Assembly: GCF_029633865.1 (NCBI RefSeq)
Contig: NC_079214.1
Span: forward strand, 16,367,936 to 16,431,935
DNA from: Lampris incognitus
Lineage: Eukaryota > Chordata > Actinopteri > Lampriformes > Lampridae
Direction of reading: 5' to 3'
Length of the DNA: 64,000 nucleotides
Part shown: positions 60,001 to 64,000 of the stretch, piece by piece
How the letters are laid out: every line of letters begins with the position of its first letter
How positions within the stretch are numbered: position 1 is the stretch's first letter
Notes under the pieces: model-generated
Database searches by the model: none
What the model was told of the DNA's origin: nothing
Seen by the model: only the letters and a program-made list of their open reading frames with translations
Program-made: the position numbers and the translations under genes

Positions 60001-62683
60001 AAGATCAAAGTGCTGATTCAACCAGAGAATGCTGGCTACTTTCTCTCCTTCACCAGACTGCTGGTCTGGTGTGACAGAGTCTCTCATGAGCCTGACATGC
60101 CATTTCATCAACACTGAATGGACAAGAAAGCAGGTCATCTTAAATACAAGAGCGATGCATGGGTCCCACACTGGGGAATACCTGAAAGAGACATTCCTCA
60201 ATATGCTTGAGGACTGGAAGATAAGCGAAGACCGTGTAGCACTAGTGCTTCGAGACAGCGGAGCCAATATTGTGAAGGGAATGAGGCTAGCTGAACTCCC
60301 AGACCTCAGCTGCACGGCGCACACCTTGCAACTTGTGGTGAATGACGGTCTGGCAAGTCAAAGAGCCGTCACAGATGTCATTGCAATGCTTAAGAAGTGT
60401 GCCACACATTTCCACCACTCCATTCTGGCCAAACAGCGTTTGCGAGTCATTCAGAGGGAACTTGGCCTGCCAGAGCACAACATAATCCAGGCTGTTCCAA
60501 CGAGGTGGAACTCAACGCTCCACATGCTGCAAAGAATGCTGGAGCAAAAGCGTGCGCTTACCATCTACTGTGGTGAACATGGAGGATTTGCAGGTCCTAA
60601 TGCTCACCAGTGGGACCTTGTGTCCAATTTAATTGAAACTCTTCTCCCAATAGAGGAAGTGACACTTCAGGTGAGCCACAGCAACTCATCAGCATCCTGC
60701 ATCATTCCATGCCTGACTGCTGAAGATGCTTCTTCAAGATGATGAGGGGCCCTCCACAAAAGGCATCAGAACGCTCAGGCAAGCCATGAGGGAGAGCCTC
60801 GACAAGCGTTTCTCAAAAGTAGAAGACACAAAAACTGTGGTGCTGGCCTGTCTCTTAGATCCTTGTTATAAGAGTCATGCACTCTCCTCTGCCACAACAT
60901 TGAGCAAGGCCAAAGGATGGTTGAAAGAGGAAGAGGACGCTGCCACACAACAGACCACTCGAGAGGAGCATGCTGCCACAGAAGGAGCCAATATGGAGGA
61001 GCAGGCTGCCACAGAAGGAGCCAGTATGGAGGAGCAGGCAGCTGCATATGGGACACACGAGAATGACGGAAACACCCACAAAAGGCAATGGAGAGAACAC
61101 ACATCCTTCCGCAGCCGTGTTGATGAGATGTTCAGTTCTCTGCTGGCACATCACACTGGTGACTTGTTGGCCAGTAGCTGCGTTGAGGATGAGCTACATC
61201 TGTACCTCAAGAAGCCAGTGATCGACAGGCGTAAAGGGGACCCATTCCAGTGGTGGAGACAGAATGATGGGCGCTTCAAGCTACTTGCGAAACAAGCAAG
61301 AAAGTTTCTTTGTGCACCACCCTCATCAGTCCCAAGTGAGCGCGTCTTCAGTGAAGGCTCTGCAATTTATGAGAGCAAAAGAAGCCGTCCCACTGGAGAG
61401 CACGCTGAACAACTCTGCTTTTTGCACCACAACCTGGTGCTGCTCAATTGGGACTACTAATTGATTTTAGACTCACATTTCTGTGCAAATTTTATTTAAA
61501 TCTGTTTTATTTACTTTATAAAACTTCAGGGAACTATTTATTTAAATTTTCAGTTAACTTTATAAGAGATTCTGCTGACCCTGGGAACTCCCTGCACTTT
61601 TTGTTTTTGTTTGAACTTAAAACAAAGATAAGTGAAAGATTAATATTTTAGTTATATTGAAATTTTGGACAACTTTATTTACTGTAGACAACTTTAGGGA
61701 GCTATTTATTTGTTTAAGTTTTCATTTAACTTTATAAGACATGCTGCTGAGCCTGGGAGTTCCCTGCACTTTTTGTTAGAATTTTAAAACAAAGATGTCT
61801 ATTGTCCAAGATTTAAAAAAACCTTTAACATGTTGCAAATCTGAAAAGCTGTAATAAACATATGCTTAAAGGCATTTAAACGAAGTGAAGTGTTGGAGTT
61901 TGTATTATTCAAAATTTTGACGCCAATATTTTCCCTTTTACTGCAAATTAATATCGGCTCCAAATATCGGTTATCGGCCTCCTTGACTACTAATAATCGG
62001 TATCGGTATTGGCCCTGAAAAAACCATATCGGTCTATCTCTAAAAGAGACTCAAACACAGTATTGGTGAAACACACACACACACAACCACACAGAGGGGA
62101 CAACACAAAAAAGCAGAATATATTGGCAAGGGGTTACACAAACATGCACATTCACACACACACACTCAGACAAACACATGCACAGATGGACACACGCACA
62201 CTTCCGCTGGAGTAGAAGACACAGTTGGAATCCTTGTTAGGTTGGAAAGGTTGTCCTGGGCCCCAGTACGTGAAGGTAACTGGTGTCTGGTCAACCCACT
62301 TGAGGACAGTGGCGTTCACCTCTGTGGCTATCAGACCGATCCATATATCCAGTGGGACATCTATAGGACCACAACACACAAGCACAATCTCTTTCAAGTA
62401 CACTTTTGAGGAAATAATGACAATCACTCAAGCTTTAGTGAGGGAACAATTTTTTCCGGTATGGTATGATTTACCTGAATGGAAACTAGAACTGATCATC
62501 TCCTTGCCATCCAGGGAGTGTAGGCTGGCAAGAGAGCCTTCCACACCTCCATCTGTTTTATGACAATACAACTGGGCCTCCAGAAACCCCAGCGGCTCAT
62601 CCTTCATCAGCCTGTAACACCAACCATTCCACGGGATCCAACCCTCCGCACAAACTGTATCCTTATATACGGAGGACTCTGTA

Positions 62684-62755
<72 letters not shown>

Positions 62756-63026
62756 TTACTATCATATCACTGGATCCTACCTCAAATGCAAGAAAGGAAC
62801 CACAACATAGTATATATGAAGTGATGGGCAAGGAAGGATGTGAGAAGAGACACCAGTTTTCGATATAGAAAGAGAACGAAGCTACCTGTGGTTGTTGCAT
62901 GAGTGGCATTGACCTTCTTCTTACAGACATATGGCAGCCGTTTGTTGCATGACTTGGACTCATAGTTTTGTCTTGAGTTCAAAACACCGCAGTCTGACTC
63001 AACAATTGCGGAGGCGGGTGGCATTC
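34093..63026 (-). CDS. ly75: LY75 (DEC-205/CD205), 3' thirty exons; 5' end outside the window
   Basis: LY75 is a type I endocytic receptor of the mannose-receptor family that delivers antigen to late endosomes in mammals. Exons in transcript order: 62886-63026, 62475-62678, 62200-62360, 57209-57316, 56965-57053, 55003-55172, 54433-54632, 54171-54313, 53464-53542, 52903-52974, 52477-52561, 50584-50619, 50177-50346, 48969-49036, 48755-48831, 48418-48554, 46597-46705, 45697-45857, 45019-45148, 44556-44776, 44067-44229, 40613-40777, 40352-40474, 39927-40112, 39553-39776, 39252-39459, 38696-38857, 38375-38491, 37359-37535, 34093-34268. Introns are all GT-AG and phases match throughout, for about 1419 residues. 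The order is end of CTLD1, CTLD2-10, one transmembrane helix, then the tail. Ten CTLDs fit LY75 and exclude MRC1, MRC2 and PLA2R1, which have eight. No CTLD shows the EPN or QPD calcium/sugar motif, as in mammalian LY75. No frame-breaking lesion is seen. Confidence 0.93.
34452..34799 (-). repeat. tRNA-derived SINE lacking its tRNA head, 12-bp TSD
   Basis: The family match runs from the tail to CCAAGCCGGAG and stops before the tRNA-like head. AACAATATACTG occurs directly at both ends (34440-34451 and 34800-34811). The direct repeats show that the head was missing at insertion, as in 5'-truncated copies. It lies in the last LY75 intron. Confidence 0.85.
35156..36416 (+). mobile_element. Tc1/mariner transposon, decayed and SINE-interrupted
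   Basis: Inverted ends (TACATCGATCAGCCAAAAC and the complement of GGCTGATTGGTGTA) are bounded by TA. The interior encodes the catalytic part of a Tc1-like transposase: WSDES (first Asp), [14 protein letters not shown] (second Asp) and [13 protein letters not shown] (Glu, DD34E spacing). The N-terminal DNA-binding half is gone, and a SINE interrupts the frame after WAMF. It lies in the last LY75 intron, antisense to the gene. It cannot move itself. Confidence 0.9.
35509..35932 (-). repeat. tRNA-derived SINE inside the Tc1 transposase, 12-bp TSD
   Basis: A full-length copy flanked by TGGGCAATGTTC at 35497-35508 and 35933-35944. The duplicated bases are part of the transposase codons for WAMF, so the SINE came after the Tc1 element. 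Its head on the minus strand has ATTGCCGGTTTGAATCCCC as the B-box region. Confidence 0.92.
36417..37358. other. LY75 last-intron segment without recognised features
   Basis: AT-rich sequence between the Tc1 element and the CTLD10 exon. I see no exon, transposon or conserved motif here. Confidence 0.5.
37359..38857 (-). CDS. ly75: LY75 CTLD10 (exons 38696-38857, 38375-38491, 37359-37535)
   Basis: Three exons encode one C-type lectin-like domain: DHCYAF, the CQGLDAHVLTI block, [21 protein letters not shown], then CAVM, WSHVGC and VVCK. The cysteine pairs of the fold are kept. The position after the WADGS strand lacks the EPN/QPD sugar-binding triplet. Confidence 0.9.
39013..39110. repeat. Short palindromic MITE-like repeat
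   Basis: TTAACCTTTATTTAATCGGG recurs as CTGATTAAATAAAGGTTAAA about 60 bp later, forming a hairpin, followed by a GATA run. It is a common fish repeat type and lies in an LY75 intron. Confidence 0.6.
39252..39776 (-). CDS. ly75: LY75 CTLD9 (exons 39553-39776, 39252-39459)
   Basis: Two exons encode [29 protein letters not shown], then [21 protein letters not shown] and [11 protein letters not shown]. The exons join in phase 0 after the GLSNQD codons. Confidence 0.9.
39927..40777 (-). CDS. ly75: LY75 CTLD8 (exons 40613-40777, 40352-40474, 39927-40112)
   Basis: Three phase-1 exons encode [60 protein letters not shown] and SIVVCK. The three-exon, phase-1 design is shared with CTLD10, while CTLD7 and CTLD9 are built from two exons. 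Confidence 0.9.
40888..41108 (-). repeat. tRNA-derived SINE-like repeat, fourth type
   Basis: AAATGGACTGCATTAGCGC and TTTTCTAGTCTACCAATCAC start it, and GGTGATCGAACCAGCAAAG then CTCTACCTCCTGAGC end it, which on the minus strand looks like a tRNA head with a B-box. The copy at 43672-43955 belongs to the same group. Both lie in LY75 intron 40778-44066. Confidence 0.6.
41771..42275 (-). mobile_element. Penelope-like element 3' fragment (GIY-YIG endonuclease end)
   Basis: The minus strand encodes [36 protein letters not shown] and [12 protein letters not shown], the C-terminal GIY-YIG endonuclease region of fish Penelope-like elements. The adjoining 41771-41890 carries the AACGTTT/ATTTCATCACTCATCTAG sequence shared with the foldbacks in this window. 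This ties the foldback family to Penelope-like ends. Only a fragment remains. Confidence 0.75.
43672..43955 (-). repeat. tRNA-derived SINE-like repeat, fourth type
   Basis: ATAGCGCTTTTCTAGCTG at the left and CCGAGGATCAAACCAGCAAC, CCTGAGCCATTACCGCCCC at the right repeat the structure of 40888-41108. The stretch 42276-43671 between holds no recognised exon or transposon. Confidence 0.6.
44067..44776 (-). CDS. ly75: LY75 CTLD7 (exons 44556-44776, 44067-44229)
   Basis: Two exons encode [55 protein letters not shown] and GGAICH. A foldback element (44268-44413) lies in the intron between them. Confidence 0.9.
44268..44413. repeat. Foldback element in LY75 intron
   Basis: AAGAAAGTTGAGTCAGTTC and CATCTGGACACAACATTTA form a hairpin with their complements ending at 44413. 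Its left edge (GTCTTTATGTATGCTC, CCAGGTAAGAAAATC) matches the foldback at 24734. I could not define a clean target duplication. Confidence 0.7.
45019..46705 (-). CDS. ly75: LY75 CTLD6 (46597-46705, 45697-45857, 45019-45148)
   Basis: [51 protein letters not shown], then LCVFMI, TWDYSVC and LSICQHY. The first Cys of the domain (CGKDSLAF) comes from the 3' end of exon 48418-48554. A SINE (46054-46499) sits in the intron between the first two exons. Confidence 0.88.
46022..46047. repeat. (TA)n microsatellite beside a SINE
   Basis: About twelve TA units end where the target duplication ATGAATAT of the neighbouring SINE begins. Confidence 0.75.
46054..46499 (-). repeat. tRNA-derived SINE, full length, 8-bp TSD
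   Basis: This is the best-preserved copy here and a useful family reference. On the minus strand it begins GCGTCCGGGTGGCGTAGCGG (A-box TGGCGTAGCGG), continues to GCCGGTTCGAATCCC (B-box) and ends TTGGGGAGAAAAGGG. ATGAATAT flanks it (46046-46053 and 46500-46507). It is in an LY75 intron, in the sense direction. Confidence 0.93.
46872..47875. mobile_element. Probable non-autonomous DNA transposon holding a SINE
   Basis: The left end CAGGGTTCCCACTC, ATGACTTTTG and the right end complement CAAGGTTCCAACATGTCC are similar inverted ends of a type common in fish MITEs. The SINE at 47149-47573 is nested inside. I could not find a matching target duplication, so the limits and superfamily (hAT-like?) remain open. 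Confidence 0.4.
47149..47573 (-). repeat. tRNA-derived SINE
   Basis: Full-length family member from CCCCTTTTCTCCCCAATTG to the tRNA head GCTACCCAGACGC. The B-box is intact (GGTTCGAATCCCC on the minus strand). It lies in the LY75 intron between exons 48418-48554 and 46597-46705. Confidence 0.9.
48418..50346 (-). CDS. ly75: LY75 CTLD5 (50177-50346, 48969-49036, 48755-48831, 48418-48554)
   Basis: This domain is divided over four exons, two of them very short (68 and 77 bp): [19 protein letters not shown], then [39 protein letters not shown] and [14 protein letters not shown]. The two short exons were placed by frame and splice-site agreement (phase 0, 2, 1, 0), not by a strong motif. An L2-like LINE lies in the intron between the first two. 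Confidence 0.82.
49120..49948 (+). mobile_element. L2-like LINE 3' fragment in an LY75 intron
   Basis: The plus strand encodes the end of a reverse transcriptase [50 protein letters not shown], then after frameshifts [10 protein letters not shown] and [17 protein letters not shown] 3' UTR ends in CCCCTCGGGGATGAATAAAG and TTCTGGTTCTGA. It is 5'-truncated and antisense to LY75. Confidence 0.8.
50584..50619 (-). CDS. ly75: LY75 36-bp linker exon between CTLD4 and CTLD5
   Basis: A 12-codon phase-1 exon encoding [11 protein letters not shown], with acceptor TTTCAACAG and donor GTAAGCC. It joins the CTLD4 end (CQIPRG) to the CTLD5 start (GGHHETS) in frame. Because it is symmetrical in phase, skipping it would keep the frame. 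Confidence 0.75.
51040..51819. mobile_element. Foldback element interrupted by a SINE
   Basis: The arms GTTGAATTAGTTCATCTGGA and CAGTCTCAGCTGACTGCAGG (from 51053) recur inverted before 51340. The far right end (CTTACCTGGATTATTGAGC, ATGCATAAAGAC) is displaced by the SINE at 51351-51775. Removing the SINE restores the same arrangement as at 24734. ACATTTTAGAT and ACATTAGAT outside the ends may be its old target duplication. Confidence 0.75.
51351..51775 (-). repeat. tRNA-derived SINE inside a foldback element
   Basis: Flanked by TTCCGCGATTTCCT (51337-51350) and TTCTGTGATTTCCT (51776-51789), a 14-bp duplication that differs at two places, both of CpG-decay type. The body carries a deletion between CCTGAACAGGCG and CAGCAACCAGG relative to the copy at 46054. 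Confidence 0.88.
51828..52071. mobile_element. hAT-type MITE with perfect 8-bp TSD
   Basis: A 244-bp element whose ends CAGTGTTTCTCAACCCAGTC and its exact complement form inverted repeats of about 40 bp. CATTAGAT is duplicated at 51820-51827 and 52072-52079. The CAGTG ends and 8-bp duplication are diagnostic of the hAT superfamily. No coding sequence. It landed at the right edge of the foldback element. The following 52080-52476 holds nothing that I recognise. Confidence 0.92.
52477..54632 (-). CDS. ly75: LY75 CTLD4 (54433-54632 3' part, 54171-54313, 53464-53542, 52903-52974, 52477-52561)
   Basis: [66 protein letters not shown] and [12 protein letters not shown]. Five exons, the most divided domain in the window. 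A CA/TG microsatellite (53964-54050) lies 121 bp downstream of the donor of exon 54171-54313. Confidence 0.87.
53964..54050. repeat. (CA)n microsatellite in an LY75 intron
   Basis: About 43 CA units, reading (TG)n in the LY75 transcript direction, 121 bp past the splice donor of exon 54171-54313. Confidence 0.95.
54433..57053 (-). CDS. ly75: LY75 CTLD3 (56965-57053, 55003-55172, 54433-54632 5' part)
   Basis: [74 protein letters not shown] and TICKRD. GWSQP occupies the place of the sugar-binding EPN loop but does not match it. The last exon also encodes a proline-rich linker (PPPPEPEPG) and the start of CTLD4. Confidence 0.88.
55338..55715. repeat. Degenerate AAATG-based array with mirrored halves
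   Basis: The left part repeats variants of GAAAATG(T/G)AAA with about 10-14 bp spacing. The right part, from about 55600, repeats the complementary TTTACCATTTG and CCATTTTCCATTTGG. No protein. It lies in the intron between LY75 exons 56965-57053 and 55003-55172. Confidence 0.55.
56017..56195. repeat. Direct repeat of about 35 bp
   Basis: AAAATATTCAATAACTTCAC followed by TCTTACACAGTGTAGT at about 56018 recurs at about 56158 with two changes. Otherwise 55720-56960 is intron without recognised elements. Confidence 0.6.
57209..62678 (-). CDS. ly75: LY75 CTLD2 (62475-62678, 62200-62360, 57209-57316)
   Basis: [71 protein letters not shown], then [17 protein letters not shown]. The last two exons are separated by 4.9 kb, nearly all of it hAT transposon; the splice still joins in phase 0. 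Confidence 0.88.
57402..62042 (+). mobile_element. Full-length hAT (ZBED-type) DNA transposon in an LY75 intron
   Basis: The ends TAGGGATAGACCGATTAT and, inverted, TAGAGATAGACCGATATGG bound 4641 bp. The flanks TCAGAGAC (57394-57401) and AAAGAGAC (62043-62050) agree at 6 of 8 positions, as an aged 8-bp hAT duplication would. Inside is a BED-finger transposase gene with a probable 5' non-coding exon ending at a GTAAGTTAAG donor (57754) and an acceptor TTATTGCAG just before the ATG at 59530. It lies antisense to LY75 and 86 bp from exon 57209-57316. Confidence 0.92.
59530..61460 (+). pseudogene. hAT transposase with BED finger, two frameshifts
   Basis: The first part (59530-60117) has a BED zinc finger ([11 protein letters not shown] then [12 protein letters not shown]) and a [14 protein letters not shown] block. 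The second (frame from 60029) has [24 protein letters not shown] and [12 protein letters not shown]. The third (60726-61460) ends in the hAT dimerisation domain ([20 protein letters not shown]). The frames shift near 60050 and near 60722, so the product would be truncated. An acidic 33-bp unit ([11 protein letters not shown]) is repeated near 60965-61045. Without the shifts it would have the usual length and all hAT domains. Confidence 0.9.
62687..62752. repeat. (GA)n microsatellite at an LY75 3' splice site
   Basis: 33 GA units; on the LY75 strand this is (TC)n ending 8 bp before the acceptor of exon 62475-62678 (TCTCTTCCTACAG). It therefore forms the polypyrimidine tract of that splice site. 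Confidence 0.95.
62886..63026 (-). CDS. ly75: LY75 CTLD1, C-terminal exon
   Basis: A 141-bp phase-1 exon with [17 protein letters not shown] and [11 protein letters not shown], the last third of a C-type lectin-like domain, followed by a Thr-rich linker NATHATTT. Counting back from CTLD10 makes this CTLD1. The rest of the domain and the N-terminal modules must lie right of 64000. Confidence 0.85.
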
Positions 63027-63077
63027 CTGGTATACAGAAACATGCAAATATGCACACAAATGAAACATGTTTGTGCG

Positions 63078-63080
<3 letters not shown>

Positions 63081-63125
<45 letters not shown>
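63081..63125. repeat. (CA)n microsatellite in an LY75 intron
   Basis: About 22 units. In transcript direction it is (TG)n, 55 bp upstream of the acceptor of exon 62886-63026. Confidence 0.95.
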
Positions 63126-63129
<4 letters not shown>

Positions 63130-63783
63130 CCTTGCTCATTTGAGTGTTGTTCAGGAGTTATTGTCACATGGGCAAAAGACCTTGAATCGCTGCCTCCTTA
63201 TTCTCTGATGATGCTGTATCTCTGCAACAGCACACAAATGACTGATGTGATGCTCTGTGTCTATTGAGCACACCTTATTTCTCATGTTGCTCCCAATAAG
63301 ATTTTTTATTCACTTTCACTTGTCATATTTGAATCAGGGCAAAAGTAGCTGACTGAGAGACTGGCCACAGATCTTTCTGGACTTTCAAGGATCAGAGATA
63401 AAACTGAAACCAAAAATAATTGTACTTCAACATACAGCAAAACCTACAGTACATGTTACATACCGATATTCACCTTTGACACATTGTGCATAATAAACAG
63501 CCATAAACAGCTTGATCAGTGAGTTGGAGAACACAAAGTAAAGACGATGGGCCTTGTTCATCAATCGTACGTATGTACAAATTTGCGATACACCCATGGG
63601 ATTTTTTTTTTTTTAGCCCTGAAGTTTGTCTCAGAGGCCAGTGTAGAGCCCGGGTAACCCCTGGATGTAGACACCAACTGGCTAACACTGTTTGAGTGTT
63701 AGAAAAGCGCTATATAAGATTGATTTATTATTATTATGTCTCTGCAAGCCTGGGTAATTACTTATTGAAGGGGGTGGACAATT

Positions 63784-63855
63784 ATGGCAAGGCAAGTTTA
63801 TTTGTATAGCACCTTATCATCGTAGAGGTCATTCAAAGCGCTTTACGGGCAAAAG
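63784..63855. repeat. Common fish dispersed repeat
   Basis: GGCAAGGCAAGTTTATTTGT, ATAGCACCTTATCATC and TTCAAAGCGCTTTACGGGC form a repeat frequent in teleost genomes. A related AAGCGCTATATAAGATTGAT stretch lies at about 63703. The rest of 63130-63975 shows no exon. Confidence 0.55.
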
Positions 63856-63978
63856 ATTAAAAAAAAAAAAAGCATAAAAAAGATAAATAAAAAAAGTACA
63901 GACAAGTTTAAAACTGAGTTAATAAAATAAATAAATGCCACAAAACTGATTAATTGAATGTAAATTTACAAAAATGTC

Positions 63979-64000
63979 CCCCCCCCCTTTTCTCCCCAGT
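63979..64000 (-). repeat. tRNA-derived SINE, cut by the window edge
   Basis: The last bases (CCCCCCCTTTTCTCCCCAGT) match the tail start of the SINE family in the same orientation as all other copies. The rest lies outside. Confidence 0.6.

Noticed and set aside
37359-63026. Assignment of the minus-strand gene to MRC1, MRC2 or PLA2R1
   Set aside because: Those receptors have eight CTLDs. Ten can be counted here, the tail has an FSS-VRY-like motif, and the gene is next to MARCHF7, all of which fit LY75.
1-64000. Prokaryotic-type systems (CRISPR, toxin-antitoxin, phage, operons)
   Set aside because: Spliced genes, vertebrate repeats and the absence of closely packed unspliced genes show a eukaryotic chromosome; nothing of that kind is present.

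Overview
The window is vertebrate nuclear DNA, almost certainly from a ray-finned (teleost) fish. It holds two spliced genes with GT-AG introns in a dense background of fish-type repeats: tRNA-derived SINEs, L1/Tx1, RTE, L2-like and I-like LINE remnants, Penelope-like pieces, Gypsy, Tc1 and hAT elements, and long CA/TG/GA microsatellites. I see no prokaryotic genes, CRISPR arrays, rRNA or functional tRNA genes.

Layout. 1-17.6 kb is gene-free and made of nested transposons. An old minus-strand L1/Tx1 LINE (about 1.9-11.5 kb) is split by a young, complete 4.4-kb Gypsy retrotransposon (6267-10698; one ORF of 1282 codons; LTRs differ at one base in 209). Next come gag fragments of a second Gypsy family lying in opposite orientations, then a decayed transposase-like gene (about 13-14.8 kb) of a family I cannot name, surrounded by copies of a 15-bp motif.

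17.6-30.7 kb is MARCHF7 (axotrophin), a RING-CH E3 ubiquitin ligase, on the plus strand. It has a probable non-coding first exon and ten coding exons, giving about 764 codons.

34.1 kb to the right edge is the 3' part of LY75 (DEC-205/CD205) on the minus strand. I could place 30 coding exons whose phases agree at every junction. They encode the end of CTLD1, all of CTLD2-CTLD10, the transmembrane segment and the cytoplasmic tail (about 1419 residues). The signal peptide, cysteine-rich and fibronectin-II exons lie beyond 64000. Ten CTLDs separate LY75 from the 8-CTLD receptors MRC1, MRC2 and PLA2R1. The two genes converge tail to tail, as in mammals, but no CD302 gene is visible between them.

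The two host genes have no evident common pathway. MARCHF7 is a ubiquitin ligase and LY75 an endocytic receptor, and their neighbourhood is conserved synteny. The most informative part of the window is how transposons sit on gene architecture. A hAT transposon makes up nearly all of one LY75 intron. A foldback element lies just outside a MARCHF7 3' splice site and duplicated its likely branch point. A 66-bp (TC)n microsatellite serves as the polypyrimidine tract of a LY75 exon. A tRNA-derived SINE family occurs about nine times, every time on the minus strand. I found no clearly new multi-gene system; the nearest candidate is the unclassified transposase-like remnant near 13 kb.
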